Part shown: positions 46,256 through 59,500 of the stretch, piece after piece
Layout: every line of letters begins with the position of its first letter
How positions within the stretch are numbered: position 1 is the first letter of the stretch
DNA from: Fragilariopsis cylindrus CCMP1102
Lineage: Eukaryota; Bacillariophyta; Bacillariophyceae; Bacillariales; Bacillariaceae
Length of the DNA stretch: 64,000 nt
Direction of reading: 5' to 3'
NCBI GenBank assembly: GCA_900095095.1
Contig: FMBT01000301.1
Location: forward strand, 186,001-250,000
Position numbers and translations under genes: made by a program
Notes under the pieces: generated by a model
What the model was told of the DNA's origin: nothing
Databases searched by the model: none
What the model saw: only the letters and a program-made list of their open reading frames with translations

Positions 46256-46807
46256 ATGGGTTATTACAATAACAACAATAGCAGGAATTATATTAATAGA
46301 CGCAGAACTAACAATAAAACTGCTGCTGCTACTACAACCTGTACGAAACGAATTACAGACTTAGCAGAGTTAGTAACAATAAGGATTATTGGTGTGAATA
46401 GTACTATTAAATCAATCAATCCAAGAAAATTATTATTCAAATGTATCTGTATAACGATTGCATTATGTAATGTTTCTATGATGATGATACCATCGTCATC
46501 GTCGTCACTGTCGTCGTCAACGTCGTCATCGTCAACATCATCATTCCCTTTAACGGCGTTATCTTACTTTACCGCTGGTGGTGGTGGTGGTGGTAGTAGT
46601 AGTCATTGTGATATTAGTGGTGGCAGTGGTGACAATAATAATAATAATAATACTAGTAGTAGCACGATGAATGTCGCTATTACTACTATTCTTCAAGACG
46701 ATGTCGACATCAACGACGATGTCGATATCAATGACAATGACGACAGTATAGTATGTTTACAACAACATCAACCAGCAGCATCATTGCTGTCAACATCACA
46801 GGAACAG

Positions 46808-46843
<36 letters not shown>

Positions 46844-46909
46844 TACAAACAGAAAACTAATACACGATGGCAAGAGCATAGAAAGAGGAAGTTTGTTGTT
46901 ATCGTCTAG
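46256..46909 (+). CDS. possible low-complexity hypothetical protein
   Basis: A 217-codon open frame from an ATG. It has one hydrophobic stretch (L-L-F-K-C-I-C-I-T-I-A-L-C-N-V) that could be a signal anchor, then poly-Ser, poly-Gly and Asn runs, a duplicated D-D-V-D-I-N element and a Gln-Arg repeat near the end. No family is recognised. Nearly all of it could be explained by microsatellites, so it may be non-coding. A TATC microsatellite (46139-46163) lies about 95 bp upstream and ends in an acceptor-like tatcag. Confidence 0.3.
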
Positions 46910-47699
46910 CTACACGATGAATTACTTGTAGCTAGATGAAGAATAGTACAATATGATACAATATGCATAAATTAATAAATAAATACGTGAGAGAGAGAGA
47001 AAGGAAGCGAGAGAGAAAACTCACTCCACCCAATACATAACTTAAATATAGTAAAAGAACCATATCTTCAAAAATAAATAATGATCTATTTTACCAAACA
47101 ATTACTTCCTACTGGTACTTAATGTGTCTCACTCACCTATATAGATTAAATTATGATCTTTGTCTGTTTGTTAGTGAAGTCAAGTGGTCAAACATCATTA
47201 GTAATCACTACTACAGTAGCTCCTCCTCCTCCTCTACCCTCAGACAGAGCTACATAGATATTTTGGAGAGTTACGCATAAAATATCATACATTTTCTATC
47301 ACATGCCTCTAAAATACAGTAGTACTGCCATGATGTAATCCATTCTCTGTTAGGGGGGGGGGGGTTACTTCTCCAGTAGCATTGAACAACAGTTGAGTTT
47401 TTAAGACAGTCTAATTTCTCATGGCACCTTCCTTCTTGACATAAAAATTCCAAATAGACCAAAATTAAATAGCACAACTCCCTCACACGCTCACTTGCTG
47501 ACTCTACCTCTCTGCTCTGGAGCTACACATAGTCATTTGTACCACTTTCCTAAAAAATACAGTACCATGTGATGCTATTAATGTGTTATTATTATTATAT
47601 GTTACGAAAAAAGTGCATCCCCTGTAGCATTGAACAATCACAAGAATTTAAAGGACACTCTCCTCCTCACTGCTCTCCCTGCCCTCTTTCCTCTCAATT
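46910..47699. other. intergenic, no gene seen
   Basis: GA-rich run at 46988-47016 and a 10-nt G run near 47355. No gene recognised. Confidence 0.45.
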
Positions 47700-50220
47700 T
47701 CTTAGTAAATTATGCTAACTTATTAATGTTTACTGTTGGCAGCAGAGTCACTAAAATTTAAGCAAAACTGCTGCTGCTTTATTAGAATTGTTCTGCTCTT
47801 CTTATAGGCTTTTGCGTATAAGCATTGAGGGAAGGGGCGATAACTATTATGTTATGTCAGACTAGCAGTGGATTACATGGATCCACTCCTGGCAAATGCT
47901 GGTTCTACCTAATATTGCTCCTGTTAATTTTAACACAAAACAAGAACTGCTGTTGTATTATAATTTGCTGAGCACTTACTTGTAAATTTCTGCATGGAAA
48001 GGATGCTGTCTAATAATATTGGCGATCACTTGACTTGTGGATCCACACACTCCTGATTAGAATTAACTGTATGTAGGGTTTCTGCTAACCAACAAACACT
48101 ACTACCTACTGCAGTTGTATATAGGATCAGCATTATTTGTATACCACTGGTACACCCACTCCTCCTGACGCATGCTTGCCTTAGCAATTACTACTGTCAA
48201 CTAAAGAATAATAATATGAAACAACAATATAAACTGCTGCTGTATAGAATTTTTGTCACACACTTCTTGTTATTAACTAACTACACCATGTGTGTAAAGG
48301 TTGTCCAATAATATTGGTATGCTGATTCTATCCATTGATGATAACCAAACAACACAATGAGAAAGAACAACAACAAGAACTGTTGCTGTGAACGATTATG
48401 TTGAGCATTTTTTGTGTAGACTATTTTGCATCTAAAACATTATAATGAGGCAAAGCACAACAACATTGGCATGGTATATTTCTCTGGGGCATGCTGATTA
48501 TATTTCTGTCAACCCAGAAATATGAAACAACAAACAGAAACTGCTGCTGTTTGGAAGCATCTGTTGTGCATTTTATACCACCAGACAGCAACAAGAACTG
48601 CTGCTGTTGCTTTGAGAGATTTAAATGTGTGTTTACTATAAGCTCTTCTTCATTTATAAAGGTTGGATGAACTCCAGGAGTAAATGATAGCAACAATAGT
48701 GGTGTAGTGTATTACTGGTGGATCACGTACTTGTTCTATCTATTTCTGTCAACCAAAAGATCTGAAACAACAACAAGAACTGCTACTACTGTGTGAACAT
48801 TTACTTGCTGTGAACCCCTTGTAGCCTCCTGCAATATTGGTGTATCACTGGTGGGTCCATTCCTCCTGAGGATGCACATGCAGGGTGTTGGGTTCTATAT
48901 CTTTCTATGAAACAAAAACAAGAAATGCTGCAGTGTTAGTTTTTGTTGTGCACTTCTTGTAAACTTTTGGTCCATCAATAGTGGGTCCACTGCTGCCTAA
49001 TAACATTGTGATACCCATTATGATGTAGGCTTTATCTTTTCCTAATAGTCTTCCTTTTGAAACAACAATAAGAACTTCTGCTGTGTGGGAATTTATTCTG
49101 CACTTACTACTGTAAACTTCTGTCATGCAGGTAAAGTTTGTACAAACAACCAATCAATAATGATATTGGTGGATCACTGTTGGACCCATTCCTAATGAAT
49201 GTCCATACAGATTCTACTTCTGTGAACCTACTACTTTTCTTACATTTTTACATATAAAGAGGTTTTCCAACAGTAATATAATATTAATGTATCATCACTG
49301 GCAGATAGTGCTCATGCAGGTTCTATTTTTCTTGTCAACCAAACAAAATGCAATACATAACACCAACACACAAACTTGCAGAACTGCTGATACTTTGTTA
49401 GAATTGGCTGCTGCACACTTACTTCCTGTACTATAAACCTCTCTGCATCTCTACTCCTGCCTGACCTGTTCCCATACAGGTCCTATCTTTTCTTGACAAC
49501 AGCAACAACAACGACAATATATTCGAAATAGTAATAACAAGAAACTCTGCTACTAAGTTGTATTGTTGTATCACTGATGATGGTGGGTCCACTCTGCTCC
49601 TGAAGCAAGTGCATGTGTACAATATGCTGGGTGGTTCTATGTCTGTCAATTTCAACAATGAGAGAAGTGCTGCAAAGTTAGAACTTATTAAGACATCTAC
49701 ACTTGGCTACAATGGAGAAAGATATCTGAGTTCCATTATTAACTGTGTTATATTTAGATTATGATGATCTCTATTGCTATTGTTACTTTGCCTCCATTTG
49801 ATGCTTTTGCTATTGAATGGTTGAGCTTGTGGAGTGATTCATGCGCCATGCGCGTGAGTCCCAACTTTGGGTAAGTGGAGCGCTAGCAACTCAATAGAAG
49901 TTACTGTTCACTTCTTGTACACTCCTCCATTGTCATGTTGTATTTAGGTAAATAGTAGCTACTGAAAGATCCACTACACTCACAAAAACAAACCCGTGGC
50001 TGGTTTTATTTCTGTCAACCAAACAATGTACAAAACAACAACAAGAATGAAGAATTATTTTCTATTCCTGCTACTATGCTAACCAAACAATATGGTAAAT
50101 GTAACAACAAAACAAGAAATACAGTTGCTGCTGCTAGCTGCTTTTTTAGAACCATTGTTGGTTGCACACTGACTACTTGCTTCTCTTTTGTAAACTTACT
50201 TTTCTGCATGTAAATGTTGC
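47700..50220. repeat. degenerate tandem-like repeat array (copy B)
   Basis: Around twelve or more diverged units recur at about 110-200 bp. The typical order within a unit is: ggtgtatcactggtggatcc, tcctcctga, gcatgctgattctatt, ctgtcaaccaaacaatatga, aacaacaacaagaactgctgctgtg, then ttgttgtgcacttcttgtaaacttctgcatg. Clear units lie near 48180-48260, 48330-48410, 48480-48570, 48720-48800, 48890-48975, 49030-49120 and 49310-49430. The array shares its boxes with the one at 9.0-10.3 kb. No open frame spans it. Confidence 0.7.
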
Positions 50221-50842
50221 ATTATCAGGGCAAAAGGAGAACAATAGATGGTATAGGTTCAATTATATCTATTATTTCTTCATGATGGAGAATACTGTAC
50301 AAATAGTACAGTACATACAGTCTTTCATCTTTCATCATAACTATCAGAAGATAAAGAAGCACCACATACCGTACAGTAACACAGAGCACTGTTGAAAGGT
50401 ACAAAAACAAATTACTCAGTCGTGGATGTGATGCGATGCGATGCATGTCCGGTGTGATTTTCATTAAAAAAAGCTAGACAGGCTCGATTATGCCGTTGTT
50501 ATTTTTTTGGAGGAACGAAACAACAACGTCAACGAACAGCAAGAAAGCAAAACAACAACGACAACGTCAACAATTACGGCAACAACAAGAACAACAATAG
50601 CAATTTCGAGAAAAATTAAAGCAAAAGAAACAAGAGACAGTAAGAGCAACAACAAGAACAGCAAGAGACAACAACAAAAGACAGCAACAGCATCAGCATC
50701 AGAATAGCAAAAGACAATAACTCTATTAAACTTGTACGAACAAAAACAAAATCCGAAACGGTTGTCAAAGAGAATTCAAAATAGCTACAGAAACAAAATT
50801 CAAAATTCAAAATTCAAAATTCAAAATCAATAATCAATAATC
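50221..50842. other. leader region of the CAP-H gene
   Basis: AT-rich DNA, then a CAACAA/GCAACA-rich purine stretch (50515-50710) and three or four copies of attcaaa (50787-50826) directly before the ATG. No separate gene supported. Confidence 0.5.
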
Positions 50843-53800
50843 ATGTCATTCATGATTCCTGAAGAAACAAGTTTTCATCATGACGGTAGTAGTGGTGGTG
50901 GACGACAACGAGGTATCCTATTAGCGGAGGATGATTACGAAAATGAAAATGAAAATAAAAGCGATGATGACGATGAAGAAGAAAATGAAAATGAAGATGA
51001 CTATAATCCAGACGACGATGGCGATGACGATGGTGAGAATTTTCATCCTAATCTGAGCAAGAAGAAAGAACAGGGAATGACGATAAAGATCAAAGATCGT
51101 CGTTCACTCATGAAGAAACAGGGAAGTAGTCGTCGCCGTCGTCGTTCTTCTGCACGTTTTTTGAAAATAGGCGCTAATGATAATGATGATAATGAGGATG
51201 ATTCATCCTCTAGAGCTTTAACTAGCGGAACTGGCGGAACTGTTGATAATTTAAGTGAAGTCTATCGGAATGCGATTCGTATGAATGCCGAGAATCGAAT
51301 TAATGCAACCAATTCTTGGAATATTAATTTAATTGATCATTTAGATCGATTTGTCGCACCGGAATTACGGACCGGATCGAATAGTGGTGGAAGTGGTTTA
51401 AATGCTAGTAAACGTGGATTTAACAACAGTACTCGTAATGTTACGAACAATGTCATGGATAGTACGATGGATTCCACAATGACAACAGGAGGACAATCTA
51501 ATAGTGCAACAGGTGTTAATTTTACAAAAGCAAGTTGTACATTAGATGCATCTGTGAAAATTTATTCTTATCGTGTGGATGATGTACATTTAACATCCTA
51601 CAAGGTATTAGCTAATTTAAATCGTACTGAAACCAGCAATAGCAGCAATACTACTACTTCTAAGAAGAAAACTGGAAGTAATGGAGGAGAATCGATGGAC
51701 GGTGGCGAAGATAACGGAGGACGAAGTAGTAATAAATCAAGAAGTAATACCAGCTCTGCTAATACATTGGAACATAACACCTGTAAGTGCTACTTCACTT
51801 TTCTACACTCGTAACATAACGTGACGTGACATGTTGCTCTATCTATGTTTGTTCTGTTCTATACATACGAGTTTTCAGTCTTGATTTACTTCTCTCTAAC
51901 CCCCTTACGATGTTCTAACTTGCTTCCTTGATTCCATTTCCTTCCATTCCACTTTACTCCACTCTTTTTCCTTTCAAATCAACTCAACTCATATCATACC
52001 AAACAAAAACACATACACACAAAAAAAGCCAATATTAATATTCACAAACTAGATGCGGCATTCGATATTGATCCATTATTTCATAAAATGTCCAAAAACT
52101 TTGATGAAGGTGGTGCAAAAGGTTTATTACTGGCTAATCTGAGTGTTGGATATGGTGGATGTAAAATTATCTTTGATTCCACATTAGACGATGATGATGA
52201 AGTTGAAAATGATAATGAAGAAAATGATCACGAAGAACAACAACAACTGAAGAAGAACAAGAACGATAGCAGTATCAGGTTGGAAGATGTTCCCGAAGAT
52301 GTCCTACCTCAAGAAGTACCACCAGCAGCAGCAGCAGCAGTATCATTATCCGACAATACTACTGTTGTTGATGTTACTAGTTTAGTAACAAAATTAGAAT
52401 CTCTTTTGATTTCATCAGGAGTAGGAGGAGGATCATCATCATCAGGAATCGATGGAATCAATAATACTACTACCAGTGATAATAATAATAATAATAATAA
52501 TACAATTGGTAGTATGTCACTTGTTCCACAACTTGCATCATTACGTGATCAATTTGCTGATCTAAAAAATGATGGTTTCGTTGATGACATTGGTATATCG
52601 GTACGTATACGTATATATGTATTTACATGACATAACATGTCTTTTGTTGTACAAGTTATTACTGTTCTTTCGAAAAACACTATATTCCTCGATATCTATT
52701 TTATTTCCTACCTAACACCCTATGCCTTCGCACATCCCTAAACCAAATTCTTTCCCTTACAACTACTATCAAATACTATATGATATCGATCACAGTCGAA
52801 ACGGTATGCAAGTAGTCACGAGGAGGAAGCTGAGGCAGATAAGTCCATTCACCTCGAAGCAATCGAACGTAGTCGTGCCTCTCTGGCAGATTTTGGACGA
52901 TCTCTCAATGCACGTGACGATGATGATGATGATGATGGTGGTGGATTTGATTTCGGCGGTGGTGGCGATGGTGATGATGACTTTGGTGATTTACACGATG
53001 GGGATCATCGATTTTCTTCATCGAGTTTTCAAGCTGGACGTACTTCATTCTCATCGCTTGGTAGTCACAATGGTACCAATGGCAACGGTGACAACAGTAG
53101 CAACACCAATAATCCCAATAGGGCAGATGGTGCCGACAATAATCGTCCATCATTCTTGCAAACACTACCGGTAGGATTTTCTCAAGCAACTGTATTATTG
53201 GATGCAATCGCATCCGGGAATATTTCAACAATGGAATCAACTAATCATTATGAATATTTTAACAGTCAAGCATTAGCAAATTTATCATCAGGTAATTTAT
53301 GGGCGGGTGCAGAACATTGGAAGAAAATGCGCCGTAAGACTAATGGTGGTACCGTTACCGGTACTGGTGGTACTAGTCAAGACGATACTGTTACTGGCGG
53401 TAAAGATCCTGCCAAAAGTAAGAAGGGACGGAAGGTAAAATCTAAGGCATTATCATCAATTTCATCGGGACGCGTTGCTGTTTTACTTAACACACCGATT
53501 GATAATTTAGATGAACTATTACTTAAGAAACCATCCCCACCGAAGAAGACAGGTCGCGGTAAGGCTGATCCACTTCAATTAACAAAAGCAATGAAAACTA
53601 AATACGGGAAGAATGATAATTTATTGCCGATGGATGCTGGAATTGATGTCAAAGAATTTACTACATTATTTGGACGTCCCAAATCAAATCTTATGGATTT
53701 AGCAAAAGCGAAACGTGATGCAGCGCTACTAGCACCAGGAGGTACCAATACAAGATCAACCAAGGTGGTTGGATTTTCTGGTGTCGAAACTTGGGGTGAG

Positions 53801-54382
53801 CATGGTGCTGGTGATAATGATTCGTATGGCGATAATGATGATGGAGCAGGATTTAACTTTGGTGGTGGCGACGATGATGATTATGGTGATAATGATAATC
53901 CAAACGAATTTGTTGTTCCAGAATTAGATGATGTACGTAAGGTCAATAAAATTAAAATTGGATATGCTAAGATAGCAAAGAAGGTTGATGTGAAACGTTT
54001 AAAACGTGATTTATGGACAGAACTCGAACAGACATTTGCAAACAATGCTATCAACAAGAACGAAGAAAATGAGGATGCGAAGAGTCAAGACGACGACGAT
54101 GCTTTATCTACAGCATCTACCGTATCCGATCCTGATCCTGTCCTTGCCGGTACTTCTGGTGGTGACGAGAACAATAACGACGAGGATAGTGCTGCTAAGA
54201 CTACTACTGCTACAGCAACAACTCTTTCCTTCCAAGATACTGTTCGTGATATGCAAATGAATGAATCCCAATCCGATGTGACGTTACCATTTTACTTCAT
54301 CTGTATTCTTCATTTGTGTAATGAAAAGGGATTAGCATTGGAATCATCTGGATTAGATGATTTTATTATTCATAGTTCATAG
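50843..54382 (+). CDS. CAPH: condensin complex subunit 2 (CAP-H/Barren)
   Basis: This is the kleisin that bridges the SMC2-SMC4 heads of condensin I in mitotic chromosome compaction. Three exons: 50843-51782, 52053-52600 and 52796-54382. The introns are 270 and 195 nt, with GTAAGT...CTAG and GTACGT...CACAG borders. The joined frame is 1,024 residues. Barren-family landmarks are an acidic/Arg N-terminus, then L-S-E-V-Y-R-N-A-I-R-M-N-A-E-N-R-I-N, S-W-N-I-N-L-I-D-H-L, A-S-V-K-I-Y-S-Y-R-V-D, D-I-D-P-L-F-H-K-M-S-K-N-F-D-E-G-G-A, L-L-A-N-L-S-V, the mid-region F-F/N-S-Q-A-L-A-N-L-S-S-G-N-L-W-A-G-A-E-H-W and a C-terminal winged-helix end with L-P-F-Y-F-I-C-I-L-H-L-C-N-E-K-G-L. Low-complexity Asp/Gly and Asn inserts make it longer than most. 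The third exon has no ATG near its open start, consistent with splicing. Confidence 0.93.
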
Positions 54383-55471
54383 GAAAAAAGAAATCTGAAC
54401 AAAGCAAAATTGATTATTAATGCATGGGAAATAATATAAGAGAAGAAAAGTGAATGGGATCAACATTAGTGTATACGTGTATAAAAAGAAAAACAAGTCT
54501 TGGTACGAACATAAGCAGCAACAACAACACAAGGCTACTATACAAGAAGAAAGTGGAATCGATTCGAAGAAACTTACCAGTATGTTACTACATACGTGAT
54601 CGTAATTCCACCAAGAAAGAAAGAAATAGTAATATAATAATTATTCAGTACAAGTAATAATATCCTCAATATATATATTGATATCGATCACCTTTCCGCA
54701 CTGCTGTTGTATTTATCTGTTTTGTTGTAGACTGCACCTGTTGGTCTGGTCTCGACCACAGGTCAAAATTTTAAAACATATTTCTTCTGCGTATACAAAT
54801 GAGCCTATATGCTCCATTTGAAGCGAAATAAAAACGGGACTCTCAGATATGAAGTGAATAAAAGAATTACGCGTCGCAGTACAATAGAAATTTTTCAATT
54901 TGTTCCTCTCTCTATATATACTATACATACAGGGGTCATAAATATTTTTGGCCCCTGTATATAGTTACTCTAGTTAGTTTGCTGGTAGAGGAATTAATCC
55001 TATAGAGATTTGGGGGAGGGGCATGTTTACTGTTGCTTATCCGAGCTACAATAATCTAGTTAAGTTGATGAGTACTTATCGTGTACTGTACAAGATTTTG
55101 ATACCCGCTTAGTTTTTGCAGATAGATTTCTATCGCGCGCGTTGCCCTCGCGATCATGTATCTACAGTATCTCACTACAAATCTCGTCATCTCGTCAATT
55201 GCAGATTACGCACAGTAACACATCAACACAAAGATGATATTATCGACAATGCATGCATGATAAGGAAGAACGAACATGTATGTAATGCTATTTGTTGATC
55301 ACTCAAGTCAACGAATGCCTATTATTAACAGTAACGAAGATCGATGAGAAGCAAAGGCTTTCCTCCTGCTTTAATAAATACGCCGTCGTATTAACTGAGT
55401 AGCGACGATCGAGACGTGTACTATTATTATATACTGTTGTTCTATTCCATCTTCTTCTTTTTCTTTTCATT
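54383..55471. other. intergenic, no gene seen
   Basis: 3' flank of CAP-H and leader of the small basic gene. Nothing else recognised. Confidence 0.5.
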
Positions 55472-55864
55472 ATGGGTATATGTTTTGGTAAGCCGTCGAT
55501 GATAGCATCTCGTTGTAAGGAAGCCGATCAGTATGCGAGACGGAAGAAAGATAACTTTATAGATCAAGGATTAGAAAAGGTACGAAAAGATACAATCCAA
55601 CAAAAGAAAAAATTACGACATCACGTGGATGATCCAGATACAATTTCAAAACGTAATTTAAAGCGAAACAATTTAAAATACAACAATAAAGATAGAACTG
55701 ATTTCAAAGGTAACAGTGGCGGCAGCGGCAGAGGAGGAGGATTCACACAAGATACAATTTCAGAACAACGAAACAAATTAAAACACGTAAGAAAGAAATT
55801 AAAAGACAATGATAAACCTATAGTAGTACCTACGGAGTACACGAGCAAGATAAGAAGGCAGTAA
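55472..55864 (+). CDS. small basic protein with N-terminal lipidation-like motif
   Basis: A 130-residue intronless gene from the ATG at 55472. It starts M-G-I-C-F-G-K-P-S: Gly2 plus Cys4 is the layout of N-myristoylated and palmitoylated proteins, so peripheral membrane attachment is plausible. The rest is Lys/Arg/Asn-rich and helical, with two related elements (D-P-D-T-I-S-K-R-N-L-K-R and T-Q-D-T-I-S-E-Q-R-N-K-L-K). No family recognised. The last 78 codons lie inside the 921-bp direct repeat; a second, headless copy sits at 60665-60899 beyond the retrotransposon. The ancestral gene was therefore hit by the insertion at the D-D-P-D codons but remains intact in the left copy. Confidence 0.65.
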   Translation: MGICFGKPSMIASRCKEADQYARRKKDNFIDQGLEKVRKDTIQQKKKLRHHVDDPDTISKRNLKRNNLKYNNKDRTDFKGNSGGSGRGGGFTQDTISEQRNKLKHVRKKLKDNDKPIVVPTEYTSKIRRQ

Positions 55865-56550
55865 TTCTTTTAATATCCATCTTTCTCTATTGAATAGACG
55901 TAGATCTCTCACTAGCTACGGAATGTATAGGGTAGTTTTATTTATTCTTGTAAGGTTTGAGAGGAAGACCGTATTCTAACTGGGTGTTGCGCGAGAATAT
56001 AGAATGTGCGTGTTTTTGTGTCTTTTTTTCGATTACCTTTCACGACACATCTTTTCATCTCATCAAGATCTTTTCTAACTTACAAAGAAAAGTATGGTGT
56101 ACTGTACAGTATGCATGGTGACACCAAAAGTTTTTTTTCTTTCGGAATTCAATCGTACAATTGTGTACGACGTCCATATACCATATTGTATACAAAGTAT
56201 TCCTTTATTCTGCCCGAGGGTTACTGTAGTAGAGTATCATCGAGTCAAGTCAAGTCAAGTCCGTATGGACAACATAGTCACACCTACTTTGAGCGATCAG
56301 TCAAGAAGAAGCGGGTTCAAGTACCGTATGGACAGACATAGTCACACCTACTTTGAGCGATTAGTCTAGAAGAAGCGAGTTTAAGTAGTACCGGACTGCA
56401 TGTACTATTACACAAGATAGAATAAATCATAATTAATGGTTGTCAGCGCATTTTTTGTTGCGGCTCCACCTATTTTGGTAGCGTCATTTATCGTAAGTGC
56501 GTCTAACATACACGATGTAGGGTGGATAAGTATTGGACGTCTTCCTATTT
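55630..56550 (+). repeat. 921-bp direct repeat, left copy (putative target-site duplication)
   Basis: Matches 60665-61585 at a constant offset of 5,035 bp; I see no difference at the points I compared. It starts tgatccagatac inside the small basic gene and ends ggacgtcttcctattt, where the retrotransposon poly(T) (its poly(A) on the other strand) begins. It carries the 3' part of the small gene and the first ~115 bp of a second short open frame. Confidence 0.93.
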
Positions 56551-59500
56551 TTTTTTTTTTTTTAATAGTATAAAATATGTACTAAATAATTATCTTAATC
56601 TAGCTAAAGGTTGTAATATGAATGGTGTTCTGCTCAAAGGTGGTCCCCGTGGATAGGATGAGAGGGTTAGTGGGTTCATTTTGTGCTTGGTGTTGGGATA
56701 CCTCCAATGTAACCACCATGAAATATTTCTTAGTAGTCAGGGGAATTGAGAGTGGAGTTGTGAAGGTGGAGGTGGTCAGTGTGTGGATATGAATAGATGG
56801 TGGTGCTAGCGGACAATTCTATAGAGGCCGGCGCCTGCACCGTCCTCCCATTGAATTTGTCTGCTCATTGTTTTGAATGGTATTCGAGAACCTCTCAGAC
56901 ATTGATTGGAAGCTCGCGCACATGCAATGCTGATACGTGAGCGGACTATTCCACATGTAACTGAATAAGGCTTATTCCATTTATCTGCTAAACGTTTTGA
57001 TAATTGCTTTAGCACATTGCTGGCCTCGTAACCAATCAGGCCGTCCACAGAGACAACAAAAGGGGTAAAGGCTCGACGTTGGAGTAGACATTGATCGAGG
57101 TATTTCTTCTTTTTCTCCTTCTCTTGTGACTGTAGGACTTTTTTTGGGTCTCTTGTTCGATAGGATTTGGCATCTGTGTCTGTTATTCTGACATCGATGA
57201 TAGCGTCCATTCCATTGTCCCAAAAGCCCTTGATCAACAAATCTCCTCGGTCTCCGTTTGTGTCGATGGCTGTGATGGTGGTGGGAGAATCCATAATAGA
57301 GGCGCTGGGGTTGATTTCAGGTTCAGCACGTATTGCAGATTCTCTCAAGGCCATCTTTGCTAAAGATGCAAGCTCAAGATTGAGTTCATCATGACGTCTA
57401 ATGATTAGGCCCCCGGATTTGCATTGGAGCGCGTGCCCTACATCAAATGCAGAGCCACAGCCATCACATTTGGCAGGGAGATTGTGTGGCACTTTTTGGT
57501 ATCTCAATCGAATAGCATCAATAAATTCGTCACATCCGAGAATGTTACCGTTGATGTGATTAGGGATAGTAGTAAGCCAAAGACCGGTTTCCCCAGCACG
57601 CTTGATTGCTCTTGTTGTGCTTGGTTGACCTGCAGCAGCTGGAGGGAGAGCTGCAAGGAGGTTGGTCAATGAAGAATCATTTTCGGTTTGTCGGAGCTCT
57701 CGGGACGCGGAGAGAGAGGATTGACAGGTATCTCTGTGGTCCTGTAAACTGAAGTTGATCTTGCCTTGAACAGCCAACAGAAGATGAGAACTCATAAGAG
57801 TGCTATTCTTGTAGTTGGTTGCGGAGGAGGTAACTGGATTCGGGAGAGCAAGCCCAGCATGTTTGACTGGCAGAGCGGTCAAAAGTCTGAGCTTGTCATC
57901 CATAGTGGATGGGGGGTCTCCAAATAGGGCGGGGAGCAAATTATTGGTGAGTTCATCCTCCAGTGGTTGGAAGAGGTCATCAATGCCAGGAATAACACGT
58001 TGAGTAAAACTCCACTTGTGCTGCAAACACTTGGTAATGCCTGTGTAAGCTGCGTGTGGATACTTCAATCTTGCTACTGCTGCTAGCTCCTTGGTGCCGT
58101 GGATCCAGTCGGCGATTTTTGTTGATACGTATTCATCTCGACTTGTGGTATCTCCAATGAAACCACCCAGGAAACGACTTCCTGTGCTGATCTTGAAACC
58201 TAGGCCATGGGTCTCGTTGAAGAAGTGGTGAGCTGCAACCACATTGTCGGGATGGGTGATGAGGATACTCTTAGATGCATTAGGAAAGTACCCAAAATCA
58301 GGTCCCATTCGTAATAAATCTTGAAAAAGGCGTAGTATTTCATCAAATTTGCCAGCTGCGCTAGCATCATCTGCATACCAAGATTGAACTAATAATACAT
58401 TTAATTCTTTCAGTTTGCGGATGAGTGGTAGGAGAGCGACACCATATGCTATCATCGCAAATGGGTCGCCCTGTGTGACACCTTCTTTAGAAAAGAAAGT
58501 GAAGGGTTTCCCGCCTGGATTCCGTACCACTAGTAGGCTGTGGTGCCGATAGCAGTTGAAGGCGAATCGAGCTCCAGCAGGCCATTCGTGGCGGATCGTC
58601 CATAACATGTTGATGCGTGAGACCTCATTGAATGCATTGTCTGCGTCAATAAGTACGAAACCTGTGTTTTCCTCAGATTCCATCTCCCTCCACATAGCCG
58701 ATAGTCCATGTATGGCACCATCAACTCCGGCTCTTAGTCCGGCACAGAGCTGGTCTGACCCACAACAGTCAGTAGCATAAGACATAGAGACTGCTAGAAC
58801 AAGTTTGGCGAAGAAACGACGCCATGTATCACCTATACCGACTGGTCGAATTCCGGGCATTTTGTCTAGCGCAATAAGCCTATTTGCTAGCATGGCACGG
58901 TACGAGGCCCAGGGGGGGTGCTCGTTGGCAAGCCATCTACCAAATTTTGCACAAACATTGCGCAGTCGTTGGCTTGCTTGACCGTGATGGAGGAGGAGGT
59001 GCTTGAGTTGTATTGAATCAACTCCACTCAGACCTGCACCACCACTGAGCTTTCCAGCGACTATCTCAACTGTATCAGCTGTAATTTCAAGTGTTGGAAG
59101 TTCCGGGACGGACTCGTAGGCAGGCATGGCTGTGGGACCAGGATCACGCATGCTGGGATGCTTATCCTGTAGCACTCTTGATACAGTATGGCCTGATTTC
59201 TCATCGACGTCATAAGGATAAAGGATGCCCCCTCCTTCGCGGTCAGTGATGTAGTTGACGGCTGATTGGAGATGTCCACGCATGAGTTTACTTGAGTAAA
59301 CTTTAGCTCTGTGCGCGGGGGTTGTATCTCCTCTTGCTTTGGATTGTTTGGCAATAAGATCTCGATGTGTGTCTTCAACAAGATACTTGAATTTGCCTTC
59401 CTTCCAAGCGGTGAGTCGGCTAAGAAGACGGCGTTTAACGTCGGCATTCTTAGTCACTCCGTGTCTCCGTTGTAGAACCACTACTGGAAACACGAGTAGC

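Noticed and set aside
52722-53174. 150-codon frame rich in Met and Val inside the CAP-H gene
   Set aside because: The CAP-H reading frame is open through the same DNA from an acceptor at 52796 and has recognisable Barren-family sequence; this frame is a shadow.
56006-56369. Two overlapping open frames repeated at 61041-61404
   Set aside because: They carry no domain or signal and are identical only because the DNA is duplicated; no codon-level evidence of selection can be seen.
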